From Entonaema liquescens (taxonomy: Eukaryota; Ascomycota; Sordariomycetes; Xylariales; Xylariaceae): 64,000 bases of DNA. How positions within the stretch are numbered: position 1 is the first letter of the stretch; each line of letters begins with the position of its first letter. Both the position numbers and the translations under genes were made by a program. Shown here in pieces: positions 34,782 to 46,196 of the stretch. Under the pieces are notes generated by a model, which was not told the origin of the DNA, did not search any database, and saw nothing but the letters and a program-made list of their open reading frames with translations. The DNA lies in the NCBI GenBank assembly GCA_902805475.1, contig CADCSX010000008.1, forward strand, positions 186,001 to 250,000, in the 5' to 3' direction.

Positions 34782-36741
34782 ATCGACGCCGAAGAAAGAA
34801 TGGTGTTCTTAAACAAGAAAGCTGCATATATCGTGCTATTGCGCTGAAACTGCGGATTGTCTTTGAGTTGTTAGGAGAATGAAAATGATGGTAAGTCGCA
34901 GTCAAAATTAATAAAATTAGACGATACGATAAGGACGGCGAAACATATATACATCTATATTGTAGGTAGTCTTATGATTCGTTACATGTTTGTTAGAGAT
35001 CGAGCTCGAAACGCTTTATTCCAACGAACAAATGAAATTTAAGTTGTGGAAATAAATTTAAGTTATAGAATACCTAGGATATGAAAGATTTAGCCATGGT
35101 CCTAATTAAACCTGAGGCGAATAAGGAGCTATGAAAAAGTGTTGACGTTAGTAGTATTGAGTTGTTAGTGTAAACTTACATGTGACAGTACAACCCATCC
35201 CATCCCGTCCCGTCCTGTGTTGTCTGTTCAGTAATGGAACTCATTCAGGTACCTATAACGCGGGGATTCCCTTTTTAAGGTACATTATTTACCAGGTACC
35301 TAGCTAAGTATCTATTCTGCGGTCAAGCCTAGATGCCATTGGCCAAACATTTGAGAATCGATACCGGGCTAACCTTTTAAAGTCTCAAATTCAAGCGAAC
35401 TAGGCTGAATGAGTAGGTACCTTAATACCTAACTTCCATTGGTATTTGCTCCCAACAGTTTCCTGACGCGATAAGAGCGATAGGAGAGGTACGTACAACC
35501 TCAACTCCGAACACATGGAAACGTGTTTGCATCTTAGCCGTCTTTGCTGTTTTCTCTCCCGTCAACCCGGTTAGTTTCCGATATCTTCCATTATACCTAG
35601 GGACGAAGGCTATATAATAGTTGAAAAAAAAAAAAAAAAAAGATGCAGGAACCAGGGGACCGAGGCTTATCCACGTCATCCCCAAGGTCGCATCGATCGA
35701 GTCATGTCGTGTCATATACCCGCGAGTAAATAAACAGTCTAGAACACGTCGAATACAAGCACTAATAAATCGCAATTCGATTCTCAGACGTGGCCACACC
35801 TCATTATGGTATATATCCCTCGGATTAGAGTCGGCGAGATGAATCTCAATATGCCAAGTGAAGAGTCACGCAATCGAGGGATGTAAAAAGGAGGGAATAC
35901 ATGTAGTTAGGAAGAGAAAAGTTGAGTCACACAAACACGAATGCACACATTTAATATATAGGTAACAATTCCAGGCATTTCATGTATTACCTAAGGTACC
36001 TACATAAAGTTCAATGTGCACCTCATCTTTATTGGCATTGACTGATTCATTCCCAGTCTCAATGCTAGATTGAGTTTACAAGCCTTGAACTCAAACAAAA
36101 TGATGTCAGCATTGAACCGTGGCCCATTCACGTGCAGACATAAAATACCCTAATAGGTACCTGAATAGTACTAGTAAATGTTGGTATGGGTCGCTAGTAG
36201 GCTAGCACCCGTGGCTTCTATTCTTAGTGCTCTCAAGCTTTTCGTGAGTACCGGCTGTTCAGCTCCTATGCAGGCTATGCAGCAGTCCCAACCGGCTATC
36301 TTTAGGGGTACTACCGGGGGGGTTACCACCAATCAATTAAGGCTAAGCACCCTGAAAATTAGGGACTTTGCATAATTACCTACAGGTACCCTATGTAGAT
36401 CTGTACAATACCCTATCTGTACCTCGTACACTGGCAAGTCCCCCAGCTTAGAGCATGTACCTCATCTCATTAGGGGCTTTGGAGGGAACTTCCAGGCTCA
36501 GCCCAGATTCCGATTTCTTCGTATTCTTCATCGTCGGCGGCCTTTATTATTTTTATTACCTCTTGACGCCAAACAAGGAGAGGGAAGCCATTTCTTATCC
36601 TTCTTTCCAACTACTTATTATCAATTACTTCTTCTCCAGAGTCGCGCTCGTTTCGTTTCGCTTCGGTTCGCTGCCCATACCTTCGTTTTCTCCGCTACTT
36701 CAAAACGACAAACAGAGCACAACAGCTATTCACAGTTCACA
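34782..36741. other. Intergenic region of 2 kb, no gene seen
   Basis: Left part: promoter of the lipase gene. It includes an 18-base A run at 35623-35640 and GGTACC/TACCTA motifs (35240-35310, 35985-36005). The last 250 bp before GNA1 are pyrimidine-rich, like a 5' UTR. Short frames in between have no family resemblance. Confidence 0.5.
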
Positions 36742-37395
36742 ATGGCTGAACAAGGTCTCTTCTCGTCCGACCTCATCTCCCCTACCGTCTCTGCTGCCCT
36801 TCCAGAAGGCTACAAGGCCCGTTCCTGCGATTATCCGACTACGATGCGGGTTTCCTCGACTGCCTACGCGTTTTGACCACTGTAGGTGAGATTAGCAAGG
36901 AGCAGTTTGCCGAGAGATACCAGTGGATGTCATCACAAGATACGTACTACGTACTTGTCATCGAGGATACTTCGAGAGGAAAGATTGTAGGGACCGGAGC
37001 TCTACTTGTAGAAAGGAAATTGTAAGAAGTTCCGTACTTCGCCACCAATCGGCGATGCACAAATAATTTGGCCTGCGGATAGTCGAGGGCTAGCTAGTTC
37101 CCCTTAGGTAATGAAGAGTAACTGCTGATACGATAAATTCTCATTCAATAGCATCCACAGTCTTGGCCTAGTCGGTCATATCGAGGATATCGCCGTCGCC
37201 AAGGATCAACAAGGAAAGAAGCTTGGCCTTCGTTTGATCCAAGCCCTCGACTTCATCGCCGAGAAGGTTGGCTGCTATAAGACTATCCTCGACTGCAGCG
37301 AAGCAAACGAAGGATTCTACGTAAAATGTGGATTCAGAAGGGCTGGTTTGGAAATGGCCCATTACTATAACAGCGATAAGAGTAAGGCCCAGTAA
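36742..37395 (+). CDS. gna1: Glucosamine-6-phosphate N-acetyltransferase, one frame break
   Basis: Exons 36742-37021 and 37152-37395 (intron 37022-37151), about 174 residues. The start is MAEQGLFSSDLISPTVSAAL. GNAT family, GNA1 type: RLSDYDAGFLDCLRVLT, VGEISKEQFAERYQWM, IVGTGALLVERKFIHSLG, then GHIEDIAVAKDQQGKKLGLR with the acetyl-CoA loop, KTILDCSEANEGFY and KCGFRRAGLEMAHYY. The enzyme acetylates glucosamine-6-phosphate on the route to UDP-GlcNAc, needed for chitin and protein glycosylation, and is essential in fungi. The frame changes near 36820-36828: before it the frame reads EGYKAR, after it RLSDYDAGF. One missing base (for instance TT read as T in CCTGCGA) would restore it. An essential gene broken this way suggests a sequence error. 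Confidence 0.93.
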
Positions 37396-38366
37396 GAAGA
37401 GGACAGCCGACAGTGAATATGATACCTATATGTATGCACTCGCGCTGGTTGTTACTCTTTGCTTTTGATACCTCGGCTGACTTCGGGGACGCTTGGTAGA
37501 GCCGAAGATCTAGGTTAATGAGATGGTCCACTCGGAAGAGGCCACGAATCATAGAAAACGGATGGGGGATATATAATATACATACTAGAGCAAGGCTATA
37601 GAGTTCGGATACTGACAGACAAACAACATTCTGCGTTTCGGGAAGGTTGCTTGCAGAATAGAGTATAGAGTCTAAATTTAAAGACATGTGAAACGAGATA
37701 TATGAGAGAGAGAGTAGCCAAAGGGAGACTTCCAGGATTTCGTCATTGACTGACGAAGCTTAGTTGACCGAAGTTGAACAAGACCACTCCTGCACTAAGC
37801 CCCCAAAATATGGCCTTCTCATTCGGGTTGGTGGGTGGTCTGGTTGGAGAGCTGGTCGGACGTTCTAATAACCACTTCTAATACTTAGCATCGCCGAGAC
37901 TCGAGTTGATTCCCCCGTCCAATCCAAGTTATTCTTGGCATCTTACTGCGATGCGTTCACACGAGTTGACCGGGGCTTACTCAGATACAACGGAGCGTAG
38001 GAACGATCAAATACATACACGGGTATATTCCTCTTACTCCGCAGTAGCAGCACGTGAATATTCGACTCGTTCAGATGCTTTGTTTTCGGCATTTGTTCAG
38101 CTTGTGAGAATGACGACTATAAAGCCATGCCGTCTCACCTCACTCGTCCTCCTAGAAGGCTAAGCTTCGATATAAGCGTTGGCGGTTATATATTTCGATT
38201 CGATCTCCCTTGCATTATCTACACTTAGTTCTTTCATTCATCTTCTCTATATCATAGTATTAGGATTCTCGCTTTGACCATTCTATCTTAACGAATACCA
38301 CCAGACCCGGACTCGTTCGGATATCCCCATCGGCCCCTCTCCGTTTCCCTTCTTATTAAATAAGCA
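37396..38366. other. Intergenic, no gene seen
   Basis: Between GNA1 and the small conserved protein. Contains short frames only. The last 200 bp are CT-rich, like a 5' leader. Confidence 0.5.
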
Positions 38367-38885
38367 ATGTCGTACCCAAGCTCAAGCAACGCGAACACAG
38401 TTGTTGATCATGACCTTCGCAGCGCTCTGATCAGAACCAATATTGCCCTACTTCAACGAGAGTACGTTATGAACAGCCCTGTCTAATTCCCACGGTGATT
38501 ACATTCGAGAAAGCCTACATGCTTGCTGTCAAGTGACTCTAAGCCTTATTATAGAAACTGGGACATTCCAAGATGAGAAACCCTATGGAATGTTTCAGCA
38601 TCCTTCCAACTCCATGTGCCGCACACTTACATTAAACACACCCCTGGGAAATATATCAAATTAATACTCAACTACAGGGTTCGTGAGAAGAAGGACTGGT
38701 ACACTAGCCGTCGTGTTGTCGTCCGGAAGCGCAACGGTCGTATTCACCTTTCGCGTTTGGGTTCGCGGAAGCAGACCGAGTACACCCCGGTGGAATTCGA
38801 GGAAGAAGATTCCCAAGATAGCAGCTTCACGCTGATCGACGAGACGCTGTCCTCCCGGTCAGCTAGCTTTAGCTCTAACTACTAA
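38367..38885 (+). CDS. Small protein of about 100 aa, unknown function
   Basis: Proposed exons 38367-38461 and 38678-38885, joined by a 216-nt intron (GTACGT...CTACAG). The start is MSYPSSSNANTVVDHDLRSA. The protein then has a basic core (REKKDWYTSRRVVVRKRNGR, then IHLSRLGSRKQTEY) and an acidic Ser-rich tail ending SSRSASFSSNY. The basic then acidic pattern and the Ser-rich end suggest a soluble, perhaps phosphorylated protein. I do not recognise a family. An alternative acceptor (TTATAG, near 38554) leads to a stop, so I prefer the longer intron. Its stop lies only 29 nt before the next start on the same strand. Confidence 0.65.
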
Positions 38886-38914
38886 TCCCCCCTTCCGCGT
38901 CCCTCCCCTGCGCA

Positions 38915-40240
38915 ATGGCGCTAGATGCTATCGCCAGGTCCCGACCCGCGCCGCAGCAATGGCTCATGGGTACGGAGGCCTTCGAGCGCCACATGCCGCA
39001 TCACACTGGAATCCGTGCGCTGTGGGAGACTAAGTGGCGCGAACCCTGCCGGCGGTCCGTATACCCTTTTCATGACGGCGCCTTTGAGGATTTCGAGCCT
39101 ATATTTCTAGATCTGATTGCTCGGAATATCAACGATGGGACTTCGGATGAGTACACGCAAAGCTTTGTATCAACGGCAAAGGCTCTGGAGAGACGCGGCG
39201 ATGACGTCGCTGCTCAAGGAACCGACGAGGGGAAAGACGAGGCGTCGCAACTGTACTTGCGCGCCGCATGCATTTTACGTATTGCTCGATTTCCGTATAT
39301 CACGGGTTTCCCGCGTCCTAATGATGCAGCGAAGTGGGATGCTTGGGAATTGCAAAAAGCCATCTACCGCAAAGCTGGATCTTTGTGGTCACCATCCCCT
39401 CTATTAGAAGTCTCAATTCCGCATACCTTCGCTCAAGGACGTGACCATAACACCATCCCAGCATATGTCCGGGTACCCCCTTCACCCAACGGTACCTCGA
39501 AACACCCTGCAGTCATTCTCCTCACGGGCCTAGATGGTTACCGTCCTGACAACACGGTGCGATGCGATGAGTTCCTCTCGCGCGGATGGGCCGCTATCGT
39601 GTTCGAAATTCCGGGCACAGCTGACTGCCCAGCAGACCCAGCGGACCCGAACTCACCAGATCGGCTGTTAGACAGCGTGTTCGCATGGCTGGCATCGGAT
39701 GGGAGATTCGACACGGGACGTGTGCTATGCTGGGGACTGAGCAGCGGGGGGTACTACGCCGTGCGCGCAGCCCATACGCACCGCGACAAACTCCTCGGGG
39801 TCGTCGCGCACGGCGCCGGAACGCACCATTTCTTCGCGCGCGAGTGGCTTGCCAAGGCCGACGGCCACGAGTACCCGTTCCGGCTGACCCCAGCGCTGGC
39901 CATGAAGTACGGGTACGGCGACGACGTCGAGGCGTATATGGAGGGTTCGCAGGGGAGGTTTTCGCTGTTGGAGACGGGGATCCTGGGGATGCCGAGTACG
40001 AGGTTACTCCTTGTTAATGTATGCTTGTCTCTTTTCTTTCGCTTTTCCCTTGTCGATTACTGACGGTCGCAATAGGGGACGCATGACGGGCTCATGCCAA
40101 TCGAGGATTCGATATTATTGTTCGAGTACGGGTCGCCCAAGGAGGCGCGTTTTTTCACCGGTGCGCTACATATGGGATATCCCATGGCGAATTCGTCGGT
40201 ATATCCCTGGATGGAACAAGTGATGGCTTCTGCGAAGTGA
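38915..40240 (+). CDS. Ayg1-like alpha/beta hydrolase
   Basis: Exons 38915-40018 and 40076-40240 (intron GTATGC...ATAG), 422 residues. The start used is the ATG at 38915; a second in-frame Met lies at 38966. Marks of the Ayg1 family: WETKWREPCRRSVYPFHDG, FEDFEPIFLDLIARNIND, LYLRAACILRIARFPYI, VILLTGLDGYRPDNTVRCDE, EIPGTADCPADPADPNSPDR, nucleophile GLSSGG (Ser276), GAGTHHFF, and after splicing LLLVNGTHDGLMPIEDS (Asp/acid site) and FFTGALHMGYP (His). Ayg1 of Aspergillus fumigatus shortens a heptaketide in DHN-melanin synthesis by a retro-Claisen-type cleavage. No polyketide synthase is in the window, so the real substrate is open. Confidence 0.88.
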
Positions 40241-40463
40241 TGTTATATTATTTGTATAGGACGGCATTAGGTACTTGGGTTTATATTTAGGCGTTCATAG
40301 GATTGACCTTTAGTCACGATTGCTACGAGACAATAACTACTGTAAGAATGAAATACGCTTGACATTATACTGGTGAAATTATTTCATTTGTTTCACTTCT
40401 ACTCCCAGTGTTGAGTATCTTGAGGCAAGCTATTAAGTATTCTACTATGTGACGCTCTCATTT

Positions 40464-41298
40464 TTACCGGCCCATCCATCCGCCATCAACAACGAGTGTA
40501 TGTCCACTCACATATGCGCTCGCCTTGCTAGCTAAAAATACCGAGCTGCCCTTGAAATCATCCGGATCTCCCCAACGTCCAGCCGGAATTCTTGCGCTAA
40601 TGCTTGCCGCTCTCTCCTGGTCATTGATTAAAGCTGTGTTCATGTCCGTCGCAATATACCCAGGTGCCACAGCGTTAACATTGATACCTTTCTCCGTCCA
40701 CGAATTCGCAAAGGCTTTCGTCATTTGTGTTACGGCGCCTTTGCTTGCTGCATACGCGGGTACGTTTAGTCCGCCTTGGAACGAGTAGACTGGCGAAGTT
40801 AATTATGCTACCGCGACGGCCCGTTACGGCGGATGGTTCGAGGCTTAGCATATGTGCGCCTGCGTCGCGGGTTAATGTGAATACGGTATCTGCGTTCACA
40901 CCCATAACCGCACGGTAGTCGGCGTCGGGGAAGACTTCGGGTGCATGTCGAATCTGGATACCAGCGCAGTTTACTAAGATCCGTATCGTATGTCCGTCTG
41001 CTAGTATCCGCGCAACTAGTCCCGCTACATCTTTCGGGTTCGCGAGATCTGTTGTATAGATATGGGCCTTGCGGCCGACAGCTTCGACGGCATTTTTGGT
41101 TTCGGTTGACGCTGTTGACCTCTTTACTGAGAGTTAGCCTTCATCACGATGGAAGCTATCCTATTTATCACATACTTGAACCAAGATTATATCTGCGCCA
41201 GCTTCAGCAAGACCAATGGCTACAGATTGTCCAATACCCCTCGTTCCACCAGTAATAAGGGCCGTCTCGCCCTTGAGCGAGAACAGTGTGTCCGTCAT
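40464..41298 (-). CDS. SDR, gluconate 5-dehydrogenase / 2-deoxy-D-gluconate 3-dehydrogenase-like, one frame break
   Basis: Minus-strand exons 41298-41176 and 41121-40464 (intron 41122-41175 with acceptor TAAAG), about 260 residues. The start is MTDTLFSLKGETALITGG. Motifs: TGGTRGIG, TTDLANP, VNCAGI, INFASL, and the catalytic YAASK in NVPAYAASKGAVTQMTKAF, then NVNAVAPGYIATDMN and HTLVVDGGWMGR at the end. The frame changes at 40781-40792. On the coding strand AGTCTACTCGTTCC is read where CTACTCTCGTTCC would give the family's ASLLSFQGG, so two bases (one TC) are likely missing. The group oxidises sugar acids or polyols with NAD(P). It lies tail to tail with the Ayg1-like gene. Confidence 0.85.
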
Positions 41299-42290
41299 GA
41301 TTTGGAGAAGCTTGACTGGCTATTAATTGTACTTCGGAATTCAAGAGATCGTGTGTCACAGTAAGCCAAAAAAAAAATAATAGTTTTACTATCCCGTATG
41401 TTACTAGTGCTACGCCAATCTCTTTGTAAGTTCAATATTTGATGTCGAACGGAAGGATTACCCCCTCCAATACAAGCTTTGAGAATTTATCCCTTTTCCG
41501 TAGTTGGAACTATAACTTATACGTTAACTACTCTTTCCTAATACATACATCTATCTCGTATTCGTGCTAATTCCAGAAAAGGGAAGTCGTGAAAACATGT
41601 CATAGATCGTGTTCACAGATTTCCTCCGGTCTCATGATATTATTTAGTCGGCGATAACTCGGCCCCTTATAATTCTCCCCCTCCTCATTCACCTAAGAAT
41701 GTGTAAGCGGGGTAAATGGAGATGAAGATTGGGGTAAGAAATATTTCCCACGAACACGATTCGGCCAGAAACGACTATTTTCCCCGATCCTAGTATACTT
41801 CGCCGGCTTTCGACAAAATGAAAGCACTACTTTTCGCTTTGCGGGTTCTCCCCACGGTGGACCGATGGTGCGCATTCAGCTTTGCTGGGTCACACTACCC
41901 GCATCCTGCATCGTCTTGCATGTCTCTTCCGATGCTAAGGAGTGTTGTTTATTGTATCAATGTGTAGAAATTTGTTGGTATCCACAGCATCTGTTTAGCC
42001 ATGGTTCTTTCTACGATCTTGCCGAAATTAGGTAGATTGAGGCCAGAGTAAGTTAAACATTGTAAGTATATAGGTAGTTGCTTAGACATGGTATAATTCA
42101 ATATTGGCAATATGACTACCTCATAGTTAGGTAGTGTATTGCTTCATAGTTCCTTGTATCCTTCCATTGTGTCTACTCCGACCAAGATATCCCCAGCCAA
42201 CAAGAATCCCGTGACAATTTGCCAAAGGCAGTGTGGTACCAAGTCTTCTTTACCTATAAGCCAAAAACGAAAACACAACACCAAGAAATC
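41299..42290. other. Divergent promoter region, no gene seen
   Basis: About 990 bp between the divergent starts of the SDR and the polyol dehydrogenase. No gene is supported here. Confidence 0.55.
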
Positions 42291-43661
42291 ATGACCAGTG
42301 ATATTAAAGCATCCGTCCTCCACGGAGCGAGAGATCTCCGAGTTGTAAGCTCTATTTTCGGAATAGGCCCGAAGTAAAACGGAAGAACCTTGTTGGCCCT
42401 TATTAACGAGTGTAACAGGAAGCCCGACAGCTGTCTGAACCAGCTCCCGATGAAGTCCAAGTGGCCGTGCAGATGACCGGCCTATGCGGCTCGGACTTGC
42501 ACTACTTCCGACACTTTCGGAACGGGACGATCGAGGTGCGTGAGCCGATAACTCTAGGCCACGAGTCAGCCGGTACCGTCGTCGCCGTGGGTCGGGATAA
42601 TTCATCAATCAAGGTTGGCGACCGCGTGGCCCTTGAAGTTGGTCTGCCCTGCGAGATCTGCGATCTGTGTCGCGGAGGGCGCTACAACATTTGCAGGGGC
42701 ATGAGCTTCCGTAGTTCTGCTAAGGCTTTCCCTCATGCCCAAGGGACACTCCAAGACAGGATCAACCACCCCGCCAGGTGGTGTCATAAGTATGTGAGAA
42801 GCATTATGCGATGCCTGGTTATCGTGCCAGCTCCACACTTGAATGGCTACGGCATTCTAAATTTCTAACATTGTCCAGATTACCAGATACTCTATCCTTA
42901 GAGCACGGTGCCATAGTAGAACCCTTATCTGTCGCGATACACGCCCGTAACCGTGCTGGGTTGAAATCTGGATCTACCGTTCTAATCTTGGGTGCTGGTA
43001 CCGTGGGTCTGCTCTGTGCGGCTGTTAGCAAGGTAGCCGGAGCCAAGACCGTTGTCATAGCGGATATACTAGAAGACCGTGTTAAGTTCGCCGTCGATAA
43101 TGGATTTGCCGACGCCGCATTCACGGTACCAACCTCAAACCCGAGGCCTGAAACTGTTGAAGATAAGCTGGCATATGCACAAGATCTAGCCGAGAAACTA
43201 AAATCACTGAAGGTTAAGGGAAGAGCTGATGTCGTTGGCGAAGCTAACGTAACCTTCGAGTGCACAGGTGTCGAGCCGTGTATGCAGACAGCTATATACG
43301 TAAGATTTCTCTTTTCCTATATGATTCTCTTTCATAAAATGTCTGACGAGTCTATAAGGCGACGAAACCTGGGGGTAAGGTCATGATAATCGGAATGGGC
43401 ATGCCAGTTCAAACTCTTCCCATAATGGCCGCGTCTCTTAAGGAAGTCGATCTTGTCGGTGTATTCCGGTACGCCAACGCATACCGCGAAGCCATTGAGC
43501 TGCTTGCGAGCGGGAACCCAGTGCTACCTGACGTTCTGAAGCTCGTCACGCACCGGTTCCGCGGCTTGGGCGACGTACCAGGAGCTTTTGATACGGCCGC
43601 CAAAGTAAAAGACGAAAAGGGGGATTTGGTCATTAAGGTGATGGTAGACATGACAGCATAG
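42291..43661 (+). CDS. Zinc-dependent sorbitol/polyol dehydrogenase (MDR family)
   Basis: Exons 42291-42344, 42419-42789, 42879-43299 and 43359-43661 (introns 74, 89 and 59 nt), 382 residues. The start is MTSDIKASVLHGARDLRV. Zinc and MDR marks: MTGLCGSDLHYF with the catalytic Cys, LGHESAGTVVAVG, the four-Cys structural zinc lobe (CEICDLCRGGRYNIC), LSLEHGAIVEPLSVAIHA and the Rossmann motif LGAGTVGLLCAA. The frame is clean throughout. Close in type to fungal sorbitol dehydrogenase, xylitol dehydrogenase and L-arabinitol dehydrogenase; it would oxidise a sugar alcohol with NAD. With a transporter and a GH43 gene about 14 kb away, it fits use of plant sugars, but this is a loose link. Confidence 0.92.
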
Positions 43662-43839
43662 ACACGTCTCCCGAACGAACAGAGACCAAGGCATTAACGA
43701 CTCAATACCGTCTATATCATCACTTCAAATCACCCTGTAAATAATTATCGCGCTACAAAGCAGCTATCTTTTATGAATGTCTCAAAACAGTATTCCCCCA
43801 TCCAAACAGCTTTCTCGACCATGGCCTCTTAATCTTCCT

Positions 43840-46196
43840 ACCTCGTGATAGTGTTGTTACTTGCTGTGTTGACGTCGGGTTCTCCTTGGGGCCTGTTTCC
43901 TTTTCGATACCACCTTTCTCTTTCAATAAGTCATTAGTACCTTTATATCAACAACTAGCTTGAGGATCCCATACAAAAGAGATCATACCAAGCCGAGCTC
44001 CGACTTCTCCTCATTTTTTCCCTTGTGGAAGAAATAGAAAGCAGCGCAAACCAGTCGCCTATCGCCTGCCCATTGTTTCAATATTTCTTCCGTCTGAGGT
44101 TACTCGTTAATGAACTTCATTAGGGTACTCTTTCCAGAGCCAGGTTTGCCGGTCACCCAGTATATGCTGGCCTCTCCCCCGAGGAAGTCTACCAGGCTGT
44201 CCCACCTGTGTTCCCCGTCGGTCTCTCTGGAATTCTTGTAGATCCAATCAAGTATCTTATGATAATCCAATCCAATGCTTTCTTCACGATCGAAAATGGT
44301 TGGATACCATAGCCAAGTTAAGATTGTGTCCTCCGTGTTTTTTGATTCTTCTTATTTCTGCCAACCTGGAAGATGCGCCGCTTTCGACCTTCGGCCTCTC
44401 TTATATATGTTCGAGCCCTGTGGGCTGATATCCTTTGGACGGTCCATAACAGGTATATTATTGATCTGGTTGAGAAGCTGTATTATTAGTGCTGTCTACA
44501 CAAGTTCGACGTAGCACCCCCAAGGGGGTGCTGCGCATTGATTAAGGAAACGGGCAGTAATTAAGGATTTAACCGAAATACTTCCGAATAAGCGTATTTC
44601 TTACAATTTATGGACAAAAAAACCGCACATTTCATTATTATATATTTATATTTTAAACCTTTATAACTTTACAACCAAAATAGATAAAAATATCCTATTT
44701 TTTCATAATAATTATTTAATAAAACTTTAATATAAATATAAATTTTAAATAATTTATTTCTATTATATTATACGTGAAATAATTAATATAAAATATTAAT
44801 AATTTTTTATAAATATAATTTTATTTTACGTTTTAATTATTAAGTTTTAATAAAAAGTAAAAATAATAATAATTAATTTAAGTATTTATTTAATTAAAAT
44901 TGAAAAATTTATATTTTTACTATTTAAATTGGTTGTGTTAAGAATTTTTAAAAACGTTAACTTTTATTAAAAATCGCTATTTTTTCCATATATTTTTCGA
45001 AACTTATGCTTTTTAAAAATTAATTACTTTATAAACTTCAATAATAAAAATATATAATTAATGGATTTTAATTTAAAAAGTTAAAATATTATAAATTTAA
45101 AAAATATAATAAAAAATGATTTTTTTATATTTTTAAAATAATTTTTAAAATATTTAATAATATATTATATTAAGTTTAATTTTTTACATTTTTAGTTTTA
45201 ATTTTTAAAATAAATAAAAATCGTAAATAAATAAATATTTGAAATTAAATTATATATTTTATATAAAGTTTATTTATATATGTAAAGATAAAAGCGTGGT
45301 ATTTAAATTAATTTAATTATATGAAAATTAAAGTGTTCGGTTTTTTTGTTTTCCCATTGTACGTATTTTGATGTATCTTATAATATTTCATAAATTTTCA
45401 TTATTTTTTTTCTTTTCCTAGAATTTGCAAGGGTCGGAATAACTTTTTATTGGATTTAAAGTTTGGTACGCTATCCTTAATCATTGCCCGTTTCCTTAAT
45501 CAATGCGCAGCACCCCCTTGGGGGTGCTACGTCGAACTTGTGTAGACAGCACTAATATAGATGTGGAGGTTTCTCTTGATTCCAGCAGGGGAGCTGATAC
45601 GCTTTCCTGGGTTGAAAGCGCACGGGAAAGATGTTGATTCTGAGACAGTTGGAGTGTGCCATTGATACCAATAAGGATTCGCAGATGGATTTCGTCCCTA
45701 ATTCCATTAAGTTGCTTTTCAGTACCTAGCGTCGATATCTTTGGCATTCTACATCCCACGGAGCACAGCTTTAAGGGTCTCTCGCTTCGATTTCGGATTG
45801 ACTCGTGCCCTTTCTATGCATAATCCTAATCCCTTGCCTATTTCAGCAGCTCTTACAGCAAGATGGTGAATATTCTGTCTCGGTGTTAGTCTAATAAGCG
45901 CCACTTACAGCGGCCGACCACGAGGTTTTGATATCATTAGATAAGTACATTTTATCTCTTACCTCATGGATTGGATCTAGGCTTTTGGTCTTGTTCTTCT
46001 TATTGAGCCCATCGATCTGATACTCAAGGCTCTTCGACGCACTTTGAATACTATTCGAAATCATGTCCAAGTTTAAATCCCGCGTTGTGATGCCATTATG
46101 GTAGATCTGTTTCGCATCGGCAACAAAGCCAAGGGAAAAGGCTTCCAACTTTAATATACAGCCTATCACCGTCAACGCCAACCCGGCCGCATCCAT
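43840..46196 (-). pseudogene. Decayed NACHT (NLR/STAND) gene, split by a transposon
   Basis: On the minus strand an ATG at 46196 opens the fungal STAND N-terminal helical domain: MDAAGLALTVIGCILKLEAF, then DAKQIYHNGITTRDLNLDMI. An intron begins after DPIHE. Further on come KGLGLCIERARVNPKSKR and a KQLNGIRDEIHLRILIGING segment. The coding line is cut at 45552 by the inserted element and resumes at 44488. There ILDWIYKN, SLVDFLGGEASIYWVTGKPG and the Walker A motif GKPGSGKST (44124-44150) show a NACHT ATPase, then VCAAFYFFHKGKNEEKSE and SLLYGIL. Several stops break it; two are TGG-to-TAG and CGA-to-TGA changes, as RIP makes. The rest of NACHT and any repeat domain are missing. Living relatives act as immune or incompatibility receptors. 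Confidence 0.8.
44489..45552. mobile_element. TA-inserting TIR element (Tc1/mariner-like, non-autonomous), 1,064 bp, inside the NACHT gene
   Basis: Perfect 68-bp terminal inverted repeats lie at 44489-44556 and 45485-45552, each beginning GTGCTGTCTACACAAGTTCG at the outer end. The flanks are a duplicated TA (44487-44488 and 45553-45554), the target of Tc1/mariner elements. Each repeat holds a tight hairpin, AGCACCCCC-AA-GGGGGTGCT (44513-44532; mirror copy 45509-45528). The interior from about 44590 to 45440 is almost all A and T and has no transposase frame. Removing the element with one TA rejoins the host frame in phase, so the insertion happened in a gene. Confidence 0.9.

Noticed and set aside
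35422..35799. 125-residue frame with a Phe run
   Set aside because: The Phe run is the 18-base A tract read backward, and no family is seen.
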